DNA from: Clostridia bacterium
Lineage (GTDB): Bacteria; Bacillota; Clostridia; Oscillospirales; Acutalibacteraceae
Assembly (NCBI GenBank): GCA_017438845.1
Contig: JAFRUO010000012.1
Span: 1-64,000, forward strand
DNA length: 64,000 nt
Direction of reading: 5' to 3'
In this document: one piece after another, positions 1 through 6,870 of the stretch
Layout: each line of letters opens with the position of its first letter
Position numbering within the stretch: position 1 is the first letter of the stretch
The notes under the pieces: generated by a model
What the model was told of the DNA's origin: nothing
The model's input: the letters and a program-made list of their open reading frames with translations, nothing else
Databases searched by the model: none
Program-made: the position numbers and the translations under genes

Positions 1-529
1 AAGCATTTGCAGGAATAGCAGTTATACCATTTTCAAAAACAACGTCTTTCAAATTGGTTGCACCGCCAAATGCAGACCTATTAACATAGCTTGTATAGTC
101 AGTGTTGCTTGCTAAAGCTGTAACTGACTTCGGAATAGAAATACTTTCGATTATTGTTCCTCTGAACGCATAACCGCCGATTGTCTGTAAGCCCTGATTT
201 AACTTTACTGTCTTGAGCTTTGAACAACCGTCAAATGCTCCGTCACCGATACTGGTTATTGTGTCGGGCAAAGTAACGCTTGTAATCTTATCGCTTACAA
301 AGCTGTTAATTGCGGTTACGGTTTTGCCGCCGAGCTGTGACGGAATTGTAACGCTTGTCTTGGTTCCGGTGTAACCGGTAACAACCGTTGTTCCGCCGGA
401 GGCGTCGTAAACAATGCCGTCGGAAGTCGTTTCTGCAAACGAGGTGACCGTCAGCACTGACAGGGTGGACAGAATCATTATCAGCGAAAGAATCAGTGAC
501 AATGATTTTTTCATTTTTGAGTTTTTCAT
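1..529 (-). CDS. BspA-like leucine-rich-repeat secreted protein (5' part only)
   Basis: The reverse strand encodes a protein that begins at 529 with a signal peptide (MKNSKMKKS, a hydrophobic core, then TSFAE). It continues into repeats of the LRR_5/BspA type, such as ITSIGDGAFDGCSKLKTV and LQTIGGYAFRGT. Such proteins are usually exported surface adhesins or matrix proteins. The start is supported by an AAAAGGAG site at 541-548, 11 bases upstream. The remaining C-terminus lies outside the window, so any anchor or dockerin cannot be seen. The gene has its own promoter and a structured leader with a terminator (565-773), so conditional expression is likely. Family is clear; ligand and role are unknown. 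Confidence 0.9.
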   Translation of the reverse strand, partial: MKNSKMKKSLSLILSLIMILSTLSVLTVTSFAETTSDGIVYDASGGTTVVTGYTGTKTSVTIPSQLGGKTVTAINSFVSDKITSVTLPDTITSIGDGAFDGCSKLKTVKLNQGLQTIGGYAFRGTIIESISIPKSVTALASNTDYTSYVNRSAFGGATNLKDVVFENGITAIPANA

Positions 530-564
530 TCTAACCCATTCTCCTTTTAAAAATATTTTTGCGC

Positions 565-593
565 AAAAAAAGTGCGCAGCCGAAGCTACGCAC
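565..593 (-). terminator. Terminator hairpin inside the leader of the LRR gene (attenuator-like)
   Basis: On the minus strand a 9-bp stem (572-580 with 585-593) closed by a UUCG tetraloop is followed by seven U (565-571). It sits between the promoter at 745-773 and the LRR start at 529. Bases 600-608 (minus AGCUAUGCG) can pair with the 5' half of the stem (584-592) over nine pairs including two G-U wobbles, which would exclude the terminator. This is the layout of a transcription attenuator. Confidence 0.75.
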
Positions 594-616
594 AAAAAAC
601 GCATAGCTCAACTGTC

Positions 617-738
617 GCCAAACAATCTTACATATTACGAAATCAATCGGTATGCAATTAAGAGCATGCATTTTTATCAAATACCGATAAAAATCACACA
701 CCGACAATTTCGTTTATTAACTTGTAAGATTATTTGGC
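617..738 (-). ncRNA. Structured 5' leader, candidate riboswitch or regulatory RNA
   Basis: A near-perfect 16-bp inverted repeat (617-632 with 723-738, one mismatch) forms an outer stem. Inside it a second interrupted stem (637-651 with 700-713) encloses two small hairpins, 671-678 with 686-693 and another built on ATGCA/TGCAT near 655-672. The element begins directly after a consensus promoter and is followed by the antiterminator/terminator pair at 565-608. The multibranched shape and the position fit a cis-regulatory RNA. I do not recognise a known riboswitch class. A MITE-like inverted repeat is the main alternative. Confidence 0.5.
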
Positions 739-744
739 AATTTT

Positions 745-773
745 ATTTTATCATTTCAGTTATAATTAGTCAA
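745..773 (-). promoter_or_regulatory. Sigma-A-type promoter of the LRR gene
   Basis: On the minus strand TTGACT (768-773) and TAAAAT (745-750) are separated by exactly 17 bases. Transcription should start at about 738, the first base of the structured leader. Confidence 0.75.
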
Positions 774-777
774 CAAA

Positions 778-804
778 AAATGCAGACTTAAAACAGTCTG
801 CATT
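778..804 (-). terminator. Rho-independent terminator of the sugar transferase gene
   Basis: A 10-bp perfect stem (779-788 with 795-804) is followed on the minus strand by a run of T (complement of 774-780). It lies just past the stop of the gene at 827-2221 and separates it from the LRR gene. Confidence 0.85.
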
Positions 805-826
805 TAAGTGTGGTTTAATTTAATGA

Positions 827-2221
827 TTATTTGTCATCGTCGTTTGACTTCGTGCTTTGCGTAAAGAACTCAAAGCTTTCGCCCTCGCCGAATGCCTGCG
901 TGCTGTCAGCTGCCTTGAAGAAAACCGTCAGGGTCTGGAACACAAGCTTAACGTCAAGCCAAAGGCTGTATTTTTCAATATACATAAGGTCGAGCACAAG
1001 CTTGTCCTTCGGTGAAGTGTTGTACTTGCCCGCTATCTGCGCGTAACCCGTAAGACCCGCCTTAACGCGAAGTCGGTAGTTGAACTCGGGCAGTGTATCC
1101 TCGTAAGCGTCTACGTTTTCGACCATTTCGGGACGTGGACCGACAATGCTCATATCGCCTTTGATAATGTTAATAAGCTGAGGCAACTCGTCAATACGGA
1201 ATTTTCTTAAAATGTTTCCGACCTTTGTAATTCTGTCGTCGTCGCTTGTAACGGAACGGTTGACACTGTCCTTTTCCTTCATAGTTCTGAACTTATAAAC
1301 GTCGAAAAGCCTTCCGTTTTCGGTCGCCCTCTTCTGTTTAAAGAACACCTTGCCTTTGTCCTCCGCCTTAATGCAAAGGGCGCAAATTAAAAACAGGGGA
1401 GAGAGGACAATTAACCCGAGCAGTGAAAAGATAATGTCAAACGCTCTTTTGGTAAACTTCTGCTCAAAGGTTAGCCCCTTGACCTGAGAAGCGTAAAGCG
1501 GCTTGTCGTCAAGCACCGCCGTCCTGCCTCTTAGCGCAACAATGTCGCACATTTCAAAGTTGTAGTAAATGTTCTTGTTCTTAGCGTAGCAGTATTCAAC
1601 AATCATCGTCCTTGAAGAAATCGGCACATCGTAAACAAAAACAGTGTCGCAACGGTCGATTACGTCGAAAACATCGGGCGAGGTAAACAGAATCATATCG
1701 GTAATATTGTACTGCTTGCGGTAGCGTTTGATTTTGGGAACAACGTTGTTCAGCGCAGTTTTCGAGGTGGTTATAATACAGCATTTTTCCGGGGAATTAA
1801 TAACAAAGTAAATATAGTTACCGAAATAAGTGAAGCCTACAATTACAATCAGCTGTAAAACGAAAACAATAAACAGCGAATCAAGATTTTCAAGACGGAA
1901 GGTCTGGTTGTTGGCGGTGTTGGTGTTCATTACGCAAAGCTGAAGGTAAGTGATAATATCGGTAAAGAACACGGAAAGGCTCATTGAGCTTATAATCGGC
2001 TTGCTTTTGTAAAGACCGATTCGGTAGCCGCCGTAAATTGACATTGAGGCAATGCCGATAACAATAAAGCTCGACATCGTGATTACGGCAGTTCTTGAGG
2101 CGTGAAGAAGCCACGCGTTGTCAATGCCGAAAATTAAGAAAAATATTGCGAATAATGATATAAACAACGCCAGCTTAATAAGCATAACTATTGAGCTGGT
2201 GAATTTTTTCAGATTGTTCAT
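827..2221 (-). CDS. Polyprenyl-phosphate sugar phosphotransferase (exopolysaccharide initiation)
   Basis: This 464-residue membrane protein matches the bacterial sugar transferase family, which moves a sugar-1-phosphate from a nucleotide sugar to undecaprenyl phosphate to start capsule or exopolysaccharide synthesis. Four hydrophobic segments occupy the first ~140 residues. A CoA-binding-like central region follows, then a fifth membrane segment (~261-284) leading into the catalytic domain with FKQKRAT (~294-300), VYKFRTM (~308-314), DELPQLINIIKGDMSIVGPRPE (split here as DELPQ 344-348 and GPRPE 361-365). The five-segment plan is typical of WbaP/Cps-type enzymes. A GGAGG site precedes the ATG. 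No other polysaccharide genes are visible nearby, so the product sugar cannot be inferred. Confidence 0.93.
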   Translation of the reverse strand: MNNLKKFTSSIVMLIKLALFISLFAIFFLIFGIDNAWLLHASRTAVITMSSFIVIGIASMSIYGGYRIGLYKSKPIISSMSLSVFFTDIITYLQLCVMNTNTANNQTFRLENLDSLFIVFVLQLIVIVGFTYFGNYIYFVINSPEKCCIITTSKTALNNVVPKIKRYRKQYNITDMILFTSPDVFDVIDRCDTVFVYDVPISSRTMIVEYCYAKNKNIYYNFEMCDIVALRGRTAVLDDKPLYASQVKGLTFEQKFTKRAFDIIFSLLGLIVLSPLFLICALCIKAEDKGKVFFKQKRATENGRLFDVYKFRTMKEKDSVNRSVTSDDDRITKVGNILRKFRIDELPQLINIIKGDMSIVGPRPEMVENVDAYEDTLPEFNYRLRVKAGLTGYAQIAGKYNTSPKDKLVLDLMYIEKYSLWLDVKLVFQTLTVFFKAADSTQAFGEGESFEFFTQSTKSNDDDK

Positions 2222-2294
2222 TATTTCCTCCGAAAATATGAATTTCTAAAATATAAATATACATCTTTTTTGTCAGAATGTCAAACTAATAACA

Positions 2295-2321
2295 GTCAAA
2301 GAAGCGGTGCAGGCATATAAT
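2295..2321 (+). promoter_or_regulatory. Possible sigma-E-type sporulation promoter of cotJABC
   Basis: GTCAAA (2295-2300) and CATATAAT (2314-2321) are 13 bases apart and resemble the mother-cell sigma-E consensus (GTCATA / CATACAAT). The cotJ operon is sigma-E controlled in Bacillus. The -10 also resembles sigma-A, so the assignment is tentative. Confidence 0.45.
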
Positions 2322-2357
2322 GGATAGGGGAGCAATAAAACAAAAGGAGATGCTATT

Positions 2358-2576
2358 GTGCAGACAATGAATAACAACACAAAACAAAAACCCGAATGTG
2401 TTGAAGTCAGAAGCGATTATTACGGCACCCCTGCGCTGCCCGAAAAGACGGTAACGACTATGGCATATGTGCCGTTTCAGACTGATACTACGCAGTATAC
2501 ACCCGAGGACGCTTTGAAATTCGGTACACTGTTTGCAAACCTTAACAAGCCGTTTTCAGGAGGTAAATACAGATGA
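2358..2576 (+). CDS. cotJA: Spore coat-associated protein CotJA
   Basis: This 72-residue protein has the CotJA core MAYVPFQ followed by YTPEDALKFGTLFANLNKPF. CotJA is a small mother-cell protein deposited in the spore coat together with CotJC in Bacillus. GTG at 2358 is chosen because AAGGAGA lies seven bases upstream; ATG at 2367 is an alternative. The stop overlaps the cotJB start by four bases (ATGA), so the two are translationally coupled. First gene of a three-gene operon. Confidence 0.92.
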   Translation: MQTMNNNTKQKPECVEVRSDYYGTPALPEKTVTTMAYVPFQTDTTQYTPEDALKFGTLFANLNKPFSGGKYR

Positions 2577-2806
2577 ACAGAAAAAAGCTATTAACGAAGC
2601 TTTCTGCGGTGCAGTTTGCCGCCTGGGAGCTTCATATGTATCTTGACACTCATCCTCTTGACGAGGAAGCAAGGCTCAGATATAAAAGACATTTAAAGGA
2701 ATACAGAAAGCTAAAGGCTGAATACGAAGAAAGCTTCGGACCGCTTACGCCGAGGTCGGACAGTGATGAATGGCTTGACGACCCGTGGCCGTGGGACAAT
2801 ATTTAA
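2573..2806 (+). CDS. cotJB: Spore coat protein CotJB
   Basis: The 77-residue product matches CotJB: a helical N-terminus (KLLTKLSAVQFAAWELHMYL), the DTHPLDEEA segment, and a basic helix ending in a Tyr-rich stretch followed by FGPLT. It is a small cytoplasmic protein thought to help place CotJC in the spore coat. It overlaps cotJA by four bases and ends 13 bases before cotJC, whose ribosome site overlaps its stop region. Family length is usually about 80-90 residues, so it appears complete. Confidence 0.92.
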   Translation: MNRKKLLTKLSAVQFAAWELHMYLDTHPLDEEARLRYKRHLKEYRKLKAEYEESFGPLTPRSDSDEWLDDPWPWDNI

Positions 2807-2819
2807 GGAGGGCGAGAGT

Positions 2820-3422
2820 ATGTTTCAATATGAAAAGAAATTACAGTATCCGATAAACATTAAAAACCCCAATCCTCTGTACGCAAAAATAATTGCAAGC
2901 CAGTACGGCGGACCCGACGGCGAGCTCGGAGCGTCGCTTCGCTACCTTTCCCAGCGTTATTCAATGCCGTATGCCGAGCTGAAAGGACTGCTTACCGACA
3001 TCGGAACGGAAGAGCTCGGACATCTTGAGATGGTTGGAACTATTATGTATCAGCTCACAAAAGGGCTCAGTGAAGATGAGATTAAGAAAAGCGGATTTTA
3101 CGATTATTTCGTTGACCACACAACCGGAGTATACCCGTCAAGTGCGGCAGGCGTTCCGTTTACTGCGGCTTATATACAGTCAAAGGGAGATGTGCTGACC
3201 GATTTGCACGAGGATCTCGCAGCCGAACAGAAGGCGAGAACAACCTATGACAATATCCTGACACTTGTCGACGACCCCGATGTCAGAGAGCCGATTAAGT
3301 TCCTGCGTCAGCGTGAAATAGTGCATTATCAGCGCTTCGGAGAGGCTTTGAGATTGGCGACAGACAGACTCAACAGCAAGAATTTCTACGCTTTTAATCC
3401 CTCGTTCATTCCTAAAAATTAA
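2820..3422 (+). CDS. cotJC: Manganese catalase-like spore coat protein CotJC
   Basis: CotJC belongs to the dimanganese catalase family, which disproportionates hydrogen peroxide, and is located in the spore coat. The 200-residue protein keeps all expected metal ligands of the four-helix bundle: Glu35 (GPDGELGAS), Glu65 and His68 (EELGHLE), a Glu at ~136 (AAEQKAR) and His169 (EIVHYQRF). An upstream in-frame ATG at 2763 lies inside cotJB and lacks a ribosome site; ATG 2820 has AAGGAGGG seven bases upstream and is preferred. A truncated second copy of this gene lies at 31889-32332. Confidence 0.95.
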   Translation: MFQYEKKLQYPINIKNPNPLYAKIIASQYGGPDGELGASLRYLSQRYSMPYAELKGLLTDIGTEELGHLEMVGTIMYQLTKGLSEDEIKKSGFYDYFVDHTTGVYPSSAAGVPFTAAYIQSKGDVLTDLHEDLAAEQKARTTYDNILTLVDDPDVREPIKFLRQREIVHYQRFGEALRLATDRLNSKNFYAFNPSFIPKN

Positions 3423-3474
3423 GCTGTTATATCAGCGGGTCAGTTATATAAGCAAAGTATCAATTAAAACAGAA

Positions 3475-3512
3475 GCGGACAGCGCATTATCTGTGCTGTC
3501 CGCAATTTGTTT
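3475..3512 (+). terminator. Terminator after cotJABC
   Basis: A 9-bp GC-rich stem (3475-3483 with 3495-3503) is followed by a T-rich stretch. It ends the cotJ operon. The rest of 3423-3571 shows no gene. Confidence 0.75.
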
Positions 3513-3571
3513 GATACAGTGAATTGTTAAAGCTTAAAAATCTTACAGTTTATGAGATGGCAAAGTAGAGC

Positions 3572-5542
3572 TTAGTACTCGTTAAAATACTTTAGCAGAC
3601 ACTCGACAACCGAGCCGAACATCGGGTGGTCATGGCTGTAGCTGCCGTCCCAATTTTCCCAAAGAGTAGTTGCGCCATGCTTCATCATATTGTAATAGGT
3701 GTTTTCCTTTTTGCTTGTCAGCAACGACTTTGCGAGCGCCTTATACCCGTTTTCGCAGAGCACGGAAATCAGAATATTTGTTCCGAAAATACCGCAGTCA
3801 AATTCACCGAGAGCTGTGTATTTTTTGACAATACTTTTAAGCGTTCTTTCGTCTCCGAGCCCAAGATCGAAGCCGAACGCGTCCGACGCTTCAATCGAAT
3901 TACAGAATGTGCCTTTGCTTTCGTCGAAAAACGCCTTCAAAAAAGCAGAGGTAACTTTTTTCTTTTCGGCATACAACTCGGCAGTATCTTTTCCGAGCAA
4001 AAGAGATATTTCAATTACTCGATTAATAGCCTTAAGGAAGAAATAAGTGTTTACAAATTCCTCGGGAATAAGGTTTCGGTTTTGCGGCGAGCACCAGTCA
4101 CCGAGACACCAACCGCCCTTTTCTTCCCTTACGACAAGACCGTTTTCGCTTCGGCTTTCCATATAGTCAAGATAAGAAAGCATATTGCCGTAATATCGCT
4201 CAAGAACTGTTTTATCGCCGTAGTGCTTATAGTGATTATACGGCACAAAAACGATTGCTCCGCCCCAACCGCCGGGTCCTCCTCCGCCGCCGTAAAACGG
4301 AGCGGTGTGCTGAACATGACCGTTATTTATATCCTGTGAATCTGTAATATCCTGCATCCATTTGCGGTAAAAACTGTCAGCCTCAAAACAGTCCATAACT
4401 GCGTTTGAGGTCAGCTGTCCGTCGCCTGTATAACCAAGTCTTTCACGGTGAGGACAGTCCGACGGAATACTGCAATGGCTGTTGTTCAGCTGAGTTCTGA
4501 TAAAACTGTCGTATATCCATTGAAGCACCGGTTCACTTGACTTGAATTTAGCTTTGACCTTTAAGTCGGTATGAACAACATAGAATTTCTTAACCTGCGC
4601 CTTTCCCTTGACATCAAAGTACCTGCAGGCGTGCCAGGTAAAATGCTGATGTGCATTTTTCGCCCTGCCGTCAAAAATATATTCCTCTTCCTGTATGCTT
4701 TCATCTCCGCCGGTTGAGTCAAAGTTGAGCGAGCCGTCAGGGTAAAGCTCCTCGGCAAACCTCAATGTAATAATCTCATCGGCTTTTGTACCGTTAAACT
4801 CGACAAGGGGATAGCCCGTCAGGTTTTCGCCGAGGTCATAAATTGCATAATCGCTTTTCTCAAATATTATCTTCGGATTAACGGTTCGTATGATTTTATC
4901 CTCGGGACAGGATTGAAGCGTTAATATTGATTGCGGCGTTTCAATGATATCGGCATTCTGCCACTCGTCAGAGCGGTCGCTCAAATCCGAAAAATCATAA
5001 CCGCCTTTTCTTAAATCCTGCTTCTCGCCGAAATATATATTCTGCCTTGTGATAAACGATTTTTTCCATTTAAGTGTTTCATCGCTTTTCGCAATGCAGT
5101 TTTTGTTTTGCGATATATTAAAACAAAGCGTCAGTTTGCCGTATGGCTTTACGCCCTCGTTGTAGTTTTCGTGTTGACAAAACCAACCTCCGCCCAGATG
5201 AAAAGTCAGCGTGTTTTGTCCTGCTTTGATGAATGGCGTAATGTCGATTTCTTCATACAGTATTCTGTAAGTCATCGTGTCATAAATAGGGTAGTTCATA
5301 TTTGGCGTATCAAGAGGAAGATAATTCGTCCACGCAGGCGCAAAAAGCCTGTCGGATACAGCTTTGCCGTTAATATACACCTCACAGAAGCCGAGACCGG
5401 TTACAGTAAGTAAGGTGTTTTTCAGCTCGCTTACCGAAAAATCCTTCCTCGCAATGATCGCCTCGGTTTCATCTGCGAAGGTCAGCCAATCTGCTTTGCC
5501 GAACACAGCCTTTTGTTGTTCTTGTATAAAATCACTTTTCAT
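3572..5542 (-). CDS. Glycoside hydrolase family 78, alpha-L-rhamnosidase-like
   Basis: The 656-residue protein matches GH78 alpha-L-rhamnosidases, which release terminal rhamnose from plant glycosides and polysaccharides by inversion. An N-terminal beta-sandwich (residues ~30-330, with NGKAVSDRLFAPAWTNY) precedes the alpha/alpha-barrel, which starts at ~340 and holds the hallmark CPHRERLGYTGDGQ (363-376). Near the C-terminus is GATTLWENWDG then SHDHPMFGSV, also typical. It is shorter than many family members (about 900) and appears to lack an additional beta-domain. There is no signal peptide, so it acts on imported oligosaccharides. It is 42 bases downstream of a metallophosphoesterase gene and probably in its transcript. 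Confidence 0.92.
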   Translation of the reverse strand: MKSDFIQEQQKAVFGKADWLTFADETEAIIARKDFSVSELKNTLLTVTGLGFCEVYINGKAVSDRLFAPAWTNYLPLDTPNMNYPIYDTMTYRILYEEIDITPFIKAGQNTLTFHLGGGWFCQHENYNEGVKPYGKLTLCFNISQNKNCIAKSDETLKWKKSFITRQNIYFGEKQDLRKGGYDFSDLSDRSDEWQNADIIETPQSILTLQSCPEDKIIRTVNPKIIFEKSDYAIYDLGENLTGYPLVEFNGTKADEIITLRFAEELYPDGSLNFDSTGGDESIQEEEYIFDGRAKNAHQHFTWHACRYFDVKGKAQVKKFYVVHTDLKVKAKFKSSEPVLQWIYDSFIRTQLNNSHCSIPSDCPHRERLGYTGDGQLTSNAVMDCFEADSFYRKWMQDITDSQDINNGHVQHTAPFYGGGGGPGGWGGAIVFVPYNHYKHYGDKTVLERYYGNMLSYLDYMESRSENGLVVREEKGGWCLGDWCSPQNRNLIPEEFVNTYFFLKAINRVIEISLLLGKDTAELYAEKKKVTSAFLKAFFDESKGTFCNSIEASDAFGFDLGLGDERTLKSIVKKYTALGEFDCGIFGTNILISVLCENGYKALAKSLLTSKKENTYYNMMKHGATTLWENWDGSYSHDHPMFGSVVECLLKYFNEY

Positions 5543-5584
5543 TGTGAGCTCCTTAAAGCTTTAAGAATTCTTTTAAAAAAGTGT

Positions 5585-6427
5585 TTAAATAATCGTTATT
5601 TCACGACAAATATCATCATAACCGCCGCCTGTGACAAATTGGGGAAGCGCTTCGGTAATATTGCTTTCATAACTGAAATGAAGATGTCCCGTGAGAATTG
5701 CTTTAATCATCGGCTCGCTTTTAATATATTCAATCATTCTCAAAGTAGGTTCATCGGGTCTCTGCTGGTAGGCTCTGAATTCCGAGTATCTCTTTAGATG
5801 CTCCTCGTCAAGGCCCGTAAGATAAGTGCAGCTGTCACCTGTTTTTCGAGAATAATGATAGTCATAAAGCGACTGTTCAAAAAGGGGAGCGTGGAAGCAA
5901 AGAATAATCGGATAACCTTTTTTTACTTCTTCTTTAAGATGATGCAGCTGCCAGTCCTCGAAAAGATTATAACTGTTGTCAATGCCTACAAAATTTACGC
6001 CGCCGATTAATCGCGTGTTCCAAAGCATAGGCACTCCGAAACCGCCGTACCGTTCAATTTCCATAAAGCTGTTCATACGGTAAGCTTTGTCCTCCCATGC
6101 CTCTCCGACATATTGAGAGTATTCATGATTTCCTGCAATAAAGAAAATGAAATCGTCGGAAAGAATTTCTCGTGCTTTTACGGTGTTGGCGTGCGAAACG
6201 AAGTCAAACATATCGCCTGTATGTACCAAAATATCGCAGTTTTTCTTTGCATATGCAATATGCTCGTGCAGATACTTTTCCTTTTCGGGTGAAAACTTCT
6301 GCTCGCACAGCTTGTGCTTAAGCTCACTGTCGTATTCGTCCGCAAGTGCGATATGCGAATCGGTGACATGTAAAATTTTTAATGGCTTTTCAAGTCCTAT
6401 TTTAATTTCATTTTTTAAAAGCTTCAT
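5585..6427 (-). CDS. Calcineurin-like metallophosphoesterase
   Basis: The 280-residue protein contains the metallophosphoesterase signature blocks: TDSHIA (the D-x-H metal motif), HTGDMFD (GD motif), AGNHEY (GNH motif), a later CFHAP and a final GHLHFS (GHxH). These ligate two metal ions for phosphoester hydrolysis; the substrate cannot be predicted. There is no signal peptide or membrane segment. It is the first gene of a two-gene minus-strand unit with the GH78 rhamnosidase, under a promoter at 6462-6489. A second, longer and unrelated-looking family member sits with a sugar transporter at 32535-33890. Confidence 0.9.
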   Translation of the reverse strand: MKLLKNEIKIGLEKPLKILHVTDSHIALADEYDSELKHKLCEQKFSPEKEKYLHEHIAYAKKNCDILVHTGDMFDFVSHANTVKAREILSDDFIFFIAGNHEYSQYVGEAWEDKAYRMNSFMEIERYGGFGVPMLWNTRLIGGVNFVGIDNSYNLFEDWQLHHLKEEVKKGYPIILCFHAPLFEQSLYDYHYSRKTGDSCTYLTGLDEEHLKRYSEFRAYQQRPDEPTLRMIEYIKSEPMIKAILTGHLHFSYESNITEALPQFVTGGGYDDICREITII

Positions 6428-6461
6428 ATATTAACTCCCGTTTACTCCTTTTATGACATTA

Positions 6462-6489
6462 ATTATATCACATTGCACGGCAAATTCAA
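6462..6489 (-). promoter_or_regulatory. Sigma-A-type promoter of the phosphoesterase/rhamnosidase unit
   Basis: Minus-strand TTGAAT (6484-6489) and TATAAT (6462-6467) are 16 bases apart, about 35 bases upstream of the start at 6427. Confidence 0.6.
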
Positions 6490-6500
6490 TGAATTATATT
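6473..6500 (+). promoter_or_regulatory. Possible promoter of a short terminated transcript
   Basis: TTGCAC (6473-6478) and TATATT (6495-6500) are 16 bases apart on the plus strand and overlap the divergent promoter. A TATAAT also occurs at 6500-6505. The transcript would end at the terminator at 6618-6650. Confidence 0.35.
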
Positions 6501-6506
6501 ATAATG

Positions 6507-6651
6507 GCAAATAACTGCTTTTTGAGAAACTCGTTTTAACCGCACAGTAATGACTCTGTTAAAAAGCTGTTATGCAAAAATCTTTAAATGAATTGAATAT
6601 TATAGGAGTTTTATATCAGTGCTACGCACACTTTGCGTTGCACTTTTTTTG
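6507..6651 (+). ncRNA. Candidate small structured RNA in the 6428-6870 gap
   Basis: This region holds no convincing gene. A 13-bp inverted repeat with one mismatch (6511-6523 with 6561-6573) is followed by a rho-independent terminator at 6618-6650. Together with a possible promoter at 6473-6500 it would give a ~145-base transcript. The dockerin-tailed gene at 6871 has its own promoter downstream of the terminator, so this could be a free RNA or an abandoned leader. A 15-codon frame starting GTG at 6619 with AGGAG upstream lies in the terminator and is probably chance. Confidence 0.3.
6618..6650 (+). terminator. Rho-independent terminator upstream of the 6871 gene
   Basis: An 11-bp stem with one mismatch (6618-6628 with 6634-6644) is followed by a run of seven T. 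No plus-strand gene precedes it, which is why a small RNA is proposed. Confidence 0.7.
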
Positions 6652-6737
6652 ACAAAATTCATCTGAAATCCCTAAAAAGCAAAAGTTTACAAAAAGTTCA
6701 CAATTTAGCGGAATTTTCGTCAAATTGTCTTAATAGT

Positions 6738-6770
6738 TTGTTGGACATTTGTTGGACTTAACAATATAAG
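6738..6770 (+). promoter_or_regulatory. Promoter with tandem TTGTTGGAC repeat (copy 1)
   Basis: TTGTTGGAC occurs twice in tandem (6738-6746 and 6749-6757). The first TTGGAC is 18 bases from TATAAG (6765-6770). The same arrangement recurs at 17360-17392 and, less one base, at 26291-26321, each upstream of a secreted-protein gene. The long leader to the ATG at 6871 shows no further structure that I can name. Confidence 0.65.
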
Positions 6771-6870
6771 ATGATAATACAGTAAATTGAATCTTTATAT
6801 ATATTGTAATTTTAATAATTAAGTGTTAAAATAAACAATAATTATTTTTGAATAAAAAGAGGAATGGTTT

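Noticed and set aside
565..773. c-di-GMP or other named riboswitch
   Set aside because: I could not find the conserved core motifs of GEMM-I, GEMM-II or other classes I know, so only an unclassified structured leader is claimed.
414..791. 125-codon plus-strand frame across the LRR leader
   Set aside because: It is antisense to the LRR gene start and its structured leader, has no ribosome site, and its codons reflect inverted-repeat and terminator sequence.
6619..6666. GTG mini-frame of 15 codons with AGGAG upstream
   Set aside because: It lies within the terminator hairpin and T run; base composition explains the frame.
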